NCBI GenBank assembly: GCA_905209865.1
Contig: CAJLUP010000007.1
Coordinates: 1 to 30,336, forward strand
Direction: 5' to 3'
From: an uncultured Lachnospiraceae bacterium
GTDB taxonomy: Bacteria; Bacillota; Clostridia; Lachnospirales; Lachnospiraceae
Length of the DNA: 30,336 bases
In this document: piece by piece, positions 17,259 through 23,817 of the stretch
Position numbering within the stretch: position 1 is the first letter of the stretch
Layout of the letters: the number at the start of each line of letters is the position of its first letter
Notes under the pieces: generated by a model
The model's database searches: none
What the model was told of the DNA's origin: nothing
Seen by the model: the letters and a program-made list of their open reading frames with translations, nothing else
Position numbers and translations under genes: made by a program

Positions 17259-18065
17259 ATGAAGATAATCTATCAAAACGAGTGGGATTATACAAATATC
17301 CATGTTGATCTTCCGATACCGTATGAGGAAGATTATCAGGTCAAGATGATTAATTATAATGAGATCAGTGGACTGTTGCCTGTACATGGTATTGGAAAAA
17401 ACGGTCAGAGCAGATATACATTTCGGCTGGAAAATGGGATGAGTATGGATAAGATTTATGAGGAAGAAGAAATGAGGGGCGAAGAAATAGAAGAGTTTAT
17501 AGATCAGCTTTTTGATATTGAAGAACGGATAAAAGCGCTTTTTCTGAATCCAAATCATATTATTCTTGATCCGAAACTAATATTTAAAAAGGAAAATAAG
17601 TATTATTTCTGCTATCTTCCGATTATAAGACAAGATAACGAAAAAACGATATGCAGATCTTTTCATGAGCTGACGGAATATTTTGTGAAACGTCTTGATT
17701 ACAAAGACACACAAGGGGTGGCTTTTGTTTTAAAAATGCATCGGGAAACATTAAAAGAACATTGTGATCTCAAGAAGTTGACAGAGGAATGTAAGAAGGA
17801 TCGAATGACACAGGCAGAGGAGATGAAACGCAAAAGAACGAAAATCGAAGATACGGAGGAATCTATTTCAGAAAAATTGATTTTTTCTACGGGAGAAGAG
17901 CAAAGAAGCGGGAGAAAAGAAACAGAAATATGCCATGAAGAACAAAGTTATATGAAAGGAAAATCAGTAAAAAGAATAGTAGAAAAAATAAAAGGTGACA
18001 GATGGGGAAGTTGGGATGATCTGATTACCGAAATAGATGGACAGAGCACATCGGGTATTCTATAA
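17259..18065 (+). CDS. DUF6382 protein, no FHA domain visible
   Basis: The 268-residue protein matches the DUF6382 pattern in its first 165 residues: an early YQVKMINYNEISGLLPVHG, a middle region with LDPKLIFKKENKYYFCYLPI, and FHELTEYFVKRLDY. No membrane segment or signal is present. Family members in Lachnospiraceae often carry a C-terminal FHA phosphothreonine-binding domain. Here residues 170-268 are charged, low-complexity sequence without FHA features. The location at the end of the Tad operon is common for this family and suggests a regulatory or assembly role, which is not established. Confidence 0.7.
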   Translation: MKIIYQNEWDYTNIHVDLPIPYEEDYQVKMINYNEISGLLPVHGIGKNGQSRYTFRLENGMSMDKIYEEEEMRGEEIEEFIDQLFDIEERIKALFLNPNHIILDPKLIFKKENKYYFCYLPIIRQDNEKTICRSFHELTEYFVKRLDYKDTQGVAFVLKMHRETLKEHCDLKKLTEECKKDRMTQAEEMKRKRTKIEDTEESISEKLIFSTGEEQRSGRKETEICHEEQSYMKGKSVKRIVEKIKGDRWGSWDDLITEIDGQSTSGIL

Positions 18066-18107
18066 TTAAAAATAAATTGAAGGAAATCATAGAAAAGAGG
18101 ACTTGAT

Positions 18108-18725
18108 GTGAGAAGAAGATCAGAAGCTTTATGTACAACAGTGTTGATTGTTATTAATGTTGCGGTATTTTTAATATTATCGATGCTGGGGAATACGGAA
18201 GATGCGGTATTTATGCTGCACCATGGAGCGATGTATGAACCGTTAGTTACAGAAGGACAGGAATATTACCGGCTTTTTACATGTATGTTTCTGCATTTTG
18301 GAATTACACATTTGATGAATAATATGGTAATGCTTGGTGCGCTTGGCTGGAATCTTGAAGTTGAGATTGGAAAGATCCGGTTTATTATCATTTATTTTAT
18401 CAGCGGACTCGGCGGAAATATTCTTTCTTTAATCGCAGGAATCTCCGCCGGAGAAGCTGTAGTTTCTGCCGGAGCATCAGGGGCTGTTTTTGGTTTAATG
18501 GGAGCGCTTCTTTATGTAGTAATTGCAAACAGAGGAAGATTAGGAAGGCTTTCGGGCAGAGGAATGATTTTTATGGTCATTCTGAGTCTCTATTTTGGAT
18601 TAACAAGCAGCGGAGTTGATAATATGGCTCATATCGGTGGTTTGATATGCGGATTTTTCCTGGCGGTTATTTTATACAGACCGAAAAAAGTGTATTATAA
18701 CGAATACGATAGGTCAGATTGGTAA
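18108..18725 (+). CDS. Rhomboid-family intramembrane serine protease
   Basis: Rhomboids cleave membrane helices inside the bilayer. The 205-residue protein has about six membrane segments and the full catalytic set: HLMNN (H68 to N72) on the second helix, the GASG motif with serine S124, and histidine H175 in DNMAHIGG. It begins with GTG at 18108, 42 bases after the DUF6382 gene, and is probably the last gene of the Tad operon. A role in trimming pilus proteins or membrane regulators is possible but unproven. Its last 12 bases overlap the convergent histidine kinase gene, and no terminator lies between them. Confidence 0.9.
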   Translation: MRRRSEALCTTVLIVINVAVFLILSMLGNTEDAVFMLHHGAMYEPLVTEGQEYYRLFTCMFLHFGITHLMNNMVMLGALGWNLEVEIGKIRFIIIYFISGLGGNILSLIAGISAGEAVVSAGASGAVFGLMGALLYVVIANRGRLGRLSGRGMIFMVILSLYFGLTSSGVDNMAHIGGLICGFFLAVILYRPKKVYYNEYDRSDW

Positions 18726-19463
18726 AGTCATAGTGAATACAGTACCAGTCTCGTCAGAAGAAGTTACATTTAAAGCGCCTCCATGTGCTTCCGTAATCTT
18801 TTTTGAAAGGGAGAGGCCAAGTCCGGTGCCGTTTACCTTATGTGTAACAAATGGGTCGAAGATTGTGTCGATAATATCATCAGGGATTCCACAACCGTTG
18901 TCTGTGCAAGTAATTACAACAGAGTCAGATATTCTTTGAGCACAAAGAGAGATACGGCCTCTTTCGTTAAGATTCTCCGTTTCAGAGACTGCGTCTTTTG
19001 CATTTTGAAGAAGATTTAATATAACTTCTTCCAGTTTTATTTTATCGCCTGTATAATTGTCCGGTCCAACGGATATTTTTGATGTAAATTCGATATTAGA
19101 ATCGATTGCGTCAAGAGACATTGCGAATGAAACAGCAATATTTTTAAGCAGTTTTTCAATCGAAAAAACGGAGTGATGAAGAGTGTTTCCGTTGTTAAAG
19201 TCTGAAAGTTCATTGAGAAGGGTACACATGAATTCAATGTCTTCTACTGCTTGTGACCATCCGTGAAAATCAATTACTTCAGGATGCTGTATTTCGATAA
19301 TTTGAAGAGCGGAAGAAACAAGTGTCAGTGGATTTCTGATTTCATGAGAAATCATAGAAACAATCGTTTGGTGGTTTTCCAAAAGCTGTGAGATGATCTG
19401 TCCTGCAGTTTCATTTTCGGTTGTTAATTGATTCATTTTATTTAAATCGATATTACTAAGCAT
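18714..19463 (-). CDS. Soluble orphan sensor histidine kinase
   Basis: The 249-residue protein is almost only the kinase core: dimerisation helix with phospho-acceptor H40 in SMISHEIRNPLT, N box EEVILNLLQNAKDAV, G1 box DNGCGIPDD, and G2 box GTGLGLSLSKK. No membrane segment or sensory domain of any size precedes it, and no response regulator gene is adjacent. The ATG at 19463 follows AAGAAAGAGAG; a start further upstream at 19529 adds 22 residues but lies over the promoter. Small cytosolic kinases of this type in Clostridia include those that feed phosphate to Spo0A. The Spo0A-box-like site upstream makes this idea attractive but unproven. Confidence 0.9.
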   Translation of the reverse strand: MLSNIDLNKMNQLTTENETAGQIISQLLENHQTIVSMISHEIRNPLTLVSSALQIIEIQHPEVIDFHGWSQAVEDIEFMCTLLNELSDFNNGNTLHHSVFSIEKLLKNIAVSFAMSLDAIDSNIEFTSKISVGPDNYTGDKIKLEEVILNLLQNAKDAVSETENLNERGRISLCAQRISDSVVITCTDNGCGIPDDIIDTIFDPFVTHKVNGTGLGLSLSKKITEAHGGALNVTSSDETGTVFTMTLPI

Positions 19464-19519
19464 AAGTGTTCTCTCTTTCTTATTGAAATAAATATATGAG
19501 TAAATGTCTGTATAAAGTA

Positions 19520-19548
19520 AGTCTAGCATGAGAAAAATGTGTGTTCAA
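19520..19548 (-). promoter_or_regulatory. Promoter of the histidine kinase gene
   Basis: On the minus strand, TTGAAC (19548-19543) and TAGACT (19525-19520) are separated by 17 bases. The start codon lies about 57 bases downstream of the -10 box. Confidence 0.5.
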
Positions 19549-19559
19549 TATAATTCATA

Positions 19560-19574
19560 CGACGAAATTCGACA
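19560..19574. promoter_or_regulatory. Spo0A-box-like palindrome
   Basis: TTCGACA at 19568-19574 is a perfect minus-strand TGTCGAA, the core of the Spo0A (0A) box. CGACGAA at 19560-19566 on the plus strand is a one-mismatch version in the opposite orientation. The pair lies just upstream of the -35 box of the kinase promoter and about 32 bp upstream of the HIT gene -35 box. Confidence 0.45.
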
Positions 19575-19605
19575 TAAAATACAATGGAAAGTGTAAGTGT
19601 GAATT

Positions 19606-19634
19606 TTGATAAAATAATCTTTTTGTGGTAAAAT
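19606..19634 (+). promoter_or_regulatory. Promoter of the HIT gene
   Basis: TTGATA at 19606-19611 and TAAAAT at 19629-19634 are separated by 17 bases. The HIT start codon is 47 bases after the -10 box. Confidence 0.65.
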
Positions 19635-19681
19635 GATTTATGATGTAATCATAATAAATAAAGGAAAAGAGGCGTTATTTT

Positions 19682-20089
19682 ATGAAAGAAAAAGATTGTA
19701 TTTTTTGTAAGATTGCAGCAGGAGAAATTCCGTCTGCAACGCTTTATGAAGATGACGATTTTCGGGTAATACTGGATCTTGGCCCGGCATCAAAGGGACA
19801 TGCGTTGATTATTCCGAAAGAGCATTATCGGAATTTGTATGATATTGATGAGGATATAGCTGCGAAGGCGATGGTGTTGGCTAAAAAGATGGTAACGAAG
19901 CTGAAAGAAGTTCTTGGCTGTGACGGATATAATATTGTTCAGAATAATGAAGAGTGTGCAGGACAGAGCGTATTTCACTTTCATATGCATTTGATACCGC
20001 GTTATGTGGGAGATCAAGTCGGATTAGGATGGCACATGGGAGAGTTATCTGAAGAAGATAAACAAGAGATTTTAGAAAAAATGAAGTAA
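19682..20089 (+). CDS. HIT-family nucleotide hydrolase (Hint type)
   Basis: HIT proteins hydrolyse nucleoside phosphoramidates or related nucleotide conjugates. The 135-residue protein shows the histidine triad H99-F-H101-M-H103 (HFHMHLIPR) and the N-terminal zinc-type pair C6xxC9 (CIFCKIAAGEIPS) of the Hint branch, with H48 in a position often used as another ligand. The length is normal. A good promoter lies upstream, and the sigma factor gene follows after 12 bases, so both are probably on one transcript. The cellular substrate is not known. Confidence 0.93.
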   Translation: MKEKDCIFCKIAAGEIPSATLYEDDDFRVILDLGPASKGHALIIPKEHYRNLYDIDEDIAAKAMVLAKKMVTKLKEVLGCDGYNIVQNNEECAGQSVFHFHMHLIPRYVGDQVGLGWHMGELSEEDKQEILEKMK

Positions 20090-20101
20090 ACCGGAGAAAT
20101 T

Positions 20102-20644
20102 ATGTTAACAGGTAATCGTGAATATAACGAGATTTATAAAAAGTATAAAAATCTCGTCCTGAAAGTTGCTTATATTTATTCAGGTGATAATTACGATGCG
20201 GCAGAAGACATAACTCAGGATACATTTCTTAAATTATACATAGGATTTGAAAAGCTGAAAGATGGAAATGTTTCGGCATGGTTATATACAACAGCAAAAA
20301 ATTCTGCGCTGAATTACAGAAAAAAGTACAAAAGAGAAATGCTGTCGGAAGACGATGAACTGTATAAAAATAATGATCAGTTCGGAGATAGTTTAGAGAC
20401 AGAATATTTAAAGAACGAGATAAATTTATACAAAAAAGAGTTTCACAATAAAATCATGTCAGCATTGTCGCAGAAAAATCCGAGGTGGTACGAAGCGGTT
20501 ATGCTTGTTTATTATATGGAAGTGCCTCAGGTAAAGGCAGCCGAGATGATGGGCGTCCGCAAAGAAGTCCTGCATGCTTTACTGCACAGAGCAAAGAAAT
20601 GGATTAGAAAAAAGTTTGGTGCAGAATATGAAGAGATGCAGTAG
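20102..20644 (+). CDS. ECF-like sigma-70 family RNA polymerase sigma factor
   Basis: The 180-residue protein contains only regions 2 and 4. Region 2 is seen as YDAAEDITQDTFLKLYIGF and VSAWLYTTAKNSALNY; region 4 is the helix-turn-helix VPQVKAAEMMGVRKEVLHAL followed by RAKKWIRKKF. This is the layout of extracytoplasmic-function sigma factors. GGAGAA stands before the ATG. No anti-sigma gene follows directly. The DUF4367 membrane protein at 21947 on the same strand is a candidate, but murG on the opposite strand lies between them. Confidence 0.88.
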   Translation: MLTGNREYNEIYKKYKNLVLKVAYIYSGDNYDAAEDITQDTFLKLYIGFEKLKDGNVSAWLYTTAKNSALNYRKKYKREMLSEDDELYKNNDQFGDSLETEYLKNEINLYKKEFHNKIMSALSQKNPRWYEAVMLVYYMEVPQVKAAEMMGVRKEVLHALLHRAKKWIRKKFGAEYEEMQ

Positions 20645-20693
20645 AGGAATAAGATGTGGTTGTTAAAAAAACAGGGTAATATGTTTAAAGAAT

Positions 20694-20726
20694 AAGCAAC
20701 AGATGTCGTATTGGCATCTGCTGCTT
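20694..20726. terminator. Bidirectional terminator between sigma gene and murG
   Basis: AAGCAACAGATG pairs with CATCTGCTGCTT with a single A-C mismatch around a 9-base loop. A-rich sequence before and T/A-rich sequence after allow it to serve both converging genes, though the T tracts are short. Confidence 0.6.
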
Positions 20727-20776
20727 AAATTAAAAGTATTTCTCTTTTTGTTGTTATAAAATTTACTGAAAAAGAG

Positions 20777-21841
20777 TTATTTTGATGCCTGTGTAATTAA
20801 AGAAATAATCGTGTCAATCGAATCTTGCTGATTAGAGTTACGCATTGCATCAACGAAAGAACCTCGATTTTCAAATAGTTTGTATACAGCAGAAGTAAGA
20901 GTGTCTTTTGTAAGTTCTTCTTCCTCTAAAACCATGCTGAATCCTTGTCGTTCAAATGACTTGGCATTTAAGATCTGATCTCCGCGACTTGCTTTTGCAG
21001 AGAGTGGAATCAGGAGATTCGGTTTTCGGAGAGCAAGAAGTTCGCAGATTGCATTTGCTCCGGCTCGGGATATGACAATTTCTGATAAAGCAAAGATGTC
21101 TCGAAGTTCATCTTTTATATATTCAAATTGACAGTATCCTTCTGTATTTTTTAAGGATTCATCGGTTTTTCCTTTTCCGCATAAATGGATGATTTGGAAA
21201 TCTTTAAGCAGACAAGGAAGACTTTCTCTGACCGCATTGTTTACTACAACTGAACCAAGACTTCCACCGATCACAAGAATGACAGGTTTATCTGCAGTGA
21301 ATCTGCACAGATCCATCGCTGCAATTTTGTTTCCGGAGAGAAGTTCTTGTCGAATCGGGGATCCTGTAAGAACTGCTTTCCCTTTCGGAAGACAGTCTAA
21401 TGTTTCAGGAAAATTACAGCACACTTTAGTTGCAGATGGAATTGCAATTTTATTAGCAAGACCGGGAGTCATATCTGATTCATGAATGATTACCGGGACT
21501 TTACATTTTTTTCCGGCAAGGACAACAGGAACAGAGACAAACCCGCCTTTTGAAAAAATTACATCAGGTTTTAAATCTTTGATTAATTTGCGGGCTTCTC
21601 CAAAACCTTTGATTACGCGGAATGGATCTGTAAAGTTCTGCAAACTGAAATAACGGCGAAGTTTTCCAGAAGAAATTCCATGATAAGGAATATTAAACGG
21701 CTCAATTAAATCCTTTTCAATGCCGTTATAAGAGCCGATATAGTGGATATCAAAACCAAGTTCCCGAAGTTTGGGAATCAGGGCAATATTAGGAGTGACA
21801 TGTCCGGCAGTTCCGCCGCCGGTTAAAATGATTCGTTTCAT
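20777..21841 (-). CDS. murG: MurG-type UDP-GlcNAc:lipid I N-acetylglucosaminyltransferase
   Basis: MurG adds GlcNAc to lipid I to make lipid II, the last cytoplasmic step of peptidoglycan precursor synthesis. The 354-residue protein begins MKRIILTGGGTAGHVTPN, with the N-terminal glycine loop of the family. The C-terminal domain has VIGGSLGS and EIVISRAGANAICELLALRKP, the nucleotide-sugar-binding region. GGAGG just ahead of the ATG at 21841 sets the start; an ATG at 21868 in the same frame has no such site. The gene stands alone rather than in a division and cell-wall cluster, so a second murG elsewhere is possible. Confidence 0.92.
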   Translation of the reverse strand: MKRIILTGGGTAGHVTPNIALIPKLRELGFDIHYIGSYNGIEKDLIEPFNIPYHGISSGKLRRYFSLQNFTDPFRVIKGFGEARKLIKDLKPDVIFSKGGFVSVPVVLAGKKCKVPVIIHESDMTPGLANKIAIPSATKVCCNFPETLDCLPKGKAVLTGSPIRQELLSGNKIAAMDLCRFTADKPVILVIGGSLGSVVVNNAVRESLPCLLKDFQIIHLCGKGKTDESLKNTEGYCQFEYIKDELRDIFALSEIVISRAGANAICELLALRKPNLLIPLSAKASRGDQILNAKSFERQGFSMVLEEEELTKDTLTSAVYKLFENRGSFVDAMRNSNQQDSIDTIISLITQASK

Positions 21842-21886
21842 ATAATTAACCTCCGGTAATAATAGCACACGGCTAAAGCTAATTTC

Positions 21887-21914
21887 ATCTTAACCTTATT
21901 TGGTGAAATGTCAA
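21887..21914 (-). promoter_or_regulatory. Promoter of murG
   Basis: On the minus strand a perfect TTGACA (21914-21909) is followed after 16 bases by TAAGAT (21892-21887). The murG start lies 45 bases downstream. Confidence 0.6.
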
Positions 21915-21946
21915 GGAAAAATATAGGACAGAAAAAGGGGTAAGGA

Positions 21947-22723
21947 ATGAAAAAACTGAAAAAATTATCACTGAAAAAAGAAGTAGACAGAGAAGCAGAA
22001 GAACTTGAAAAAGAAGTTTTGGGACGAAAAGATCTTGAACAAATGACTGTATCTGAAGATATGGAAGAAGAATTATTTCAAAAAATACAAGATTATGAAT
22101 ATGAAAAACGGACGAAAGTTGTATATCGTAAGAAGAAAAAACGGTATGCAGTATTTGTTCTTGCGGCTATTTTTATTATTGTATTTGGAAGTGTGATGAC
22201 AGGAGTAGGAAGTAAATCATATTGGAAAGATGTAGGAAATAGAGATGAAGATGGAGAAAAATCATCCATTGTAAATGTGGAAGATATGGAAACCAAACCA
22301 ATACATAATATAGATGAAGTGCAAGTATACAAAGAAATAAACAAAGAAATTGGGATACTACCTGTAAGGTTAATATATACTCCTGAAAGAATGGTATTAA
22401 AAAGTTACAAAATTAATCATGATTTAAAGAAAGCAACCTTATTATATGGACATGATAATGAAATAATTAAGTATACAATGTATATGAATGACGCAGATTC
22501 ATCCTTTGGACAAAAAGAACCCGATAATTTAATAGACGAGTATTTTTTATATTTAGATAATAGCAATATAGAAATCAAAGTCAAGGAGTATGAAATACAA
22601 AATGGAGTAGCAAAAAGATATGAAGCGGAATTCGAATATGGCGGGGCTCAATATGAGATAAAAGGAGATATAGGAAAAGAGGAATTTGAAAAAATTTTAA
22701 AAAATTTATATTTTTCTAAGTAA
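21947..22723 (+). CDS. DUF4367 single-pass membrane protein, possible anti-sigma factor
   Basis: The 258-residue protein has a charged cytoplasmic N-terminus of about 65 residues, a single membrane helix at 67-86 (YAVFVLAAIFIIVFGSVM) and an extracytoplasmic domain. The last 120 residues show the DUF4367 pattern, ending GAQYEIKGDIGKEEFEKIL. In Lachnospiraceae such proteins often stand next to ECF-like sigma genes, and the topology fits an anti-sigma factor. Here the only sigma gene, at 20102, is separated by murG on the other strand. GGGGTAAGGA precedes the ATG. Role as anti-sigma is inferred. Confidence 0.7.
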   Translation: MKKLKKLSLKKEVDREAEELEKEVLGRKDLEQMTVSEDMEEELFQKIQDYEYEKRTKVVYRKKKKRYAVFVLAAIFIIVFGSVMTGVGSKSYWKDVGNRDEDGEKSSIVNVEDMETKPIHNIDEVQVYKEINKEIGILPVRLIYTPERMVLKSYKINHDLKKATLLYGHDNEIIKYTMYMNDADSSFGQKEPDNLIDEYFLYLDNSNIEIKVKEYEIQNGVAKRYEAEFEYGGAQYEIKGDIGKEEFEKILKNLYFSK

Positions 22724-22801
22724 AACGCGTAAGTTTTTTCTAGTTTAGTTGTTTACTTAATAGAGAGTTAAAAAACAACAGTGAAAAGGGATGAGAAGAC
22801 T

Positions 22802-23296
22802 ATGAAGAGACGAATATTATCAATATTAGGAAGCGCTGTTTTATTAAGTGGTGTAATTTCCGTATCGGCAATGAATGTTAATGCGTCGGATATGGATTTG
22901 AAAAAAGTGGATGGTTCTTATCTTACGACAGAAGAAAGATCAACGGGATATACTTCCTCGCCTGATCTGAGAGGTGTACATCTGATGGATGGGGAGTCTA
23001 CAATTTCCAAAGCTGGAGTTTCTCGGATTTATGCATATGGGTCAACAACAGCAAATCATGAAGTTAAATATATGGCAACAATCGTGTATGTAGATCAATA
23101 TGATGAAAAAAATGATGAGTGGGGAAGAATTGATGCTTGGGTAGCAGAAGAAGAGAATACATATTATATGTCCACAGCAAAGTCATTGAAAGTAGATAGA
23201 GGATATTATTACAGAGTTCACTGTGATCATATCGCAGGAAATGAATATCCATATGAAGAAGATTTTTCATACACAGATGGAATATTAATACCATAA
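22802..23296 (+). CDS. Secreted DUF6147 family protein
   Basis: With the ATG at 22802 the product has 164 residues. A signal peptide is plain: MKRR, a hydrophobic stretch, and a probable cleavage site after VNA near residue 29. The mature part has YLTTEERSTGYTSSPDLRG and a C-terminal GYYYRVHCDHIAG motif, which I recognise as DUF6147, a family of small secreted Lachnospiraceae proteins without known function. A GTG at 22781 is in frame but would add residues before the natural signal start. It may be co-transcribed with the DUF4367 gene 78 bases upstream. The long hairpin that follows may form its 3' end. Confidence 0.75.
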   Translation: MKRRILSILGSAVLLSGVISVSAMNVNASDMDLKKVDGSYLTTEERSTGYTSSPDLRGVHLMDGESTISKAGVSRIYAYGSTTANHEVKYMATIVYVDQYDEKNDEWGRIDAWVAEEENTYYMSTAKSLKVDRGYYYRVHCDHIAGNEYPYEEDFSYTDGILIP

Positions 23297-23313
23297 GGTG
23301 CATATAATAAAGT

Positions 23314-23460
23314 AGCCCTTTTTAAGTCTTGAGAGCAGCCGTCAAATGACGCTTCGGTAACTAATAATCAGTACATGATTTGAGACCTGTTCCGAAAAAC
23401 ACCACATATTATCGCGTACATATGACGGTTGCCCTCAGGATTTAAAGAGGGCTTTTATTT
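23314..23460 (+). ncRNA. Candidate rod-like structured RNA (or long palindromic element)
   Basis: A 20-bp helix (23314-23333 with 23434-23453, three G-T pairs) closes the element. It extends inward, past an A-C mismatch, through GCAGCCGTCA / TGACGGTTGC. Further inside, TGACGC pairs with GCGTACA (one bulge), TTCGGTAAC with GTTCCGAA (one bulge), and AATCA with TGATT in the tip. An asymmetric bulge on the 3' side holds AAACACCACATATTATC. TATAAT at 23303-23308 would start transcription almost exactly at 23314, and TTTTATTT follows the helix like a terminator tract. No known RNA family is claimed. The lack of a -35 box and the near-palindrome leave open a MITE-like element or an oversized terminator of the DUF6147 gene. 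Confidence 0.5.
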
Positions 23461-23466
23461 GTAATG

Positions 23467-23529
23467 GCGACGAGCTAAAGTCCGGGCTTGCCCGAGAAAT
23501 TGGCAACCGCTTACAATCCCGGAATGTGC
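23467..23529 (+). repeat. 63-bp dispersed repeat, copy 2
   Basis: It matches copy 1 (8704-8766) at 56 of 63 bases, in the same orientation and without gaps. It starts a few bases after the T-rich end of the structured element at 23314-23460. GGGC/GCCC and the flanking pairs of the fold are preserved, and a C-to-T change turns a C-G pair into T-G. In this copy GTGCCTTTTGGCAC just after the core (23525-23538) makes an extra perfect 5-bp hairpin. The following stretch to 23636 holds only a 10-bp palindrome, AAGTATACTT, at 23612-23621. Confidence 0.85.
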
Positions 23530-23636
23530 CTTTTGGCACTTCCAGTGATTTTAAGTTTATTATAGAACATCGAGAGGAAAACTTCCACTTGTAAATTTAA
23601 AATAGATTGAAAAGTATACTTAGTGTATCACTGTTG

Positions 23637-23756
23637 ATGTGCAACAAAGTTTTGATGAAGCTGAAGGAAACTGTAGGAAGCGGAATATACAGCGAAGGCT
23701 GGATTGATTTGGATGAGCTGAAAGTATTTGCAGGGGATATTATGAGGGCGCCGTAA
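23637..23756 (+). CDS. 39-codon open frame, possible gene relic
   Basis: The frame begins MCNKVLMKLKETVG and ends AGDIMRAP. No family is recognised. There is no convincing ribosome site, although the composition, with SEGWIDLDELKVFAGD, looks protein-like. An operator-like palindrome (23612-23621) stands shortly before it, and its stop codon lies inside a long inverted repeat. It may be the tail or remnant of a lost gene; a real small protein is not excluded. Confidence 0.3.
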   Translation: MCNKVLMKLKETVGSGIYSEGWIDLDELKVFAGDIMRAP

Positions 23757-23790
23757 TCATCTGTTTTGATGATTTTGTGACGCCCTCATA
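23741..23790. terminator. Long hairpin between the small open frame and the OYE gene
   Basis: A perfect 10-bp outer stem, TATGAGGGCG / CGCCCTCATA, and a perfect 7-bp inner stem, AATCATC / GATGATT, are separated by an internal loop. It lies 28 bases past the stop of the minus-strand OYE gene, so a terminator role is plausible, but neither side has a good T tract. Confidence 0.5.
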
Positions 23791-23817
23791 GTATTAAGAA
23801 TGATTATTTTTTAAAAA

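Noticed and set aside
23314..23460. Identification of the structured element as SRP RNA, RNase P RNA, tmRNA or a known riboswitch
   Set aside because: None of the conserved sequence motifs of these RNAs is seen. No gene downstream on the same strand could be controlled by a riboswitch here.
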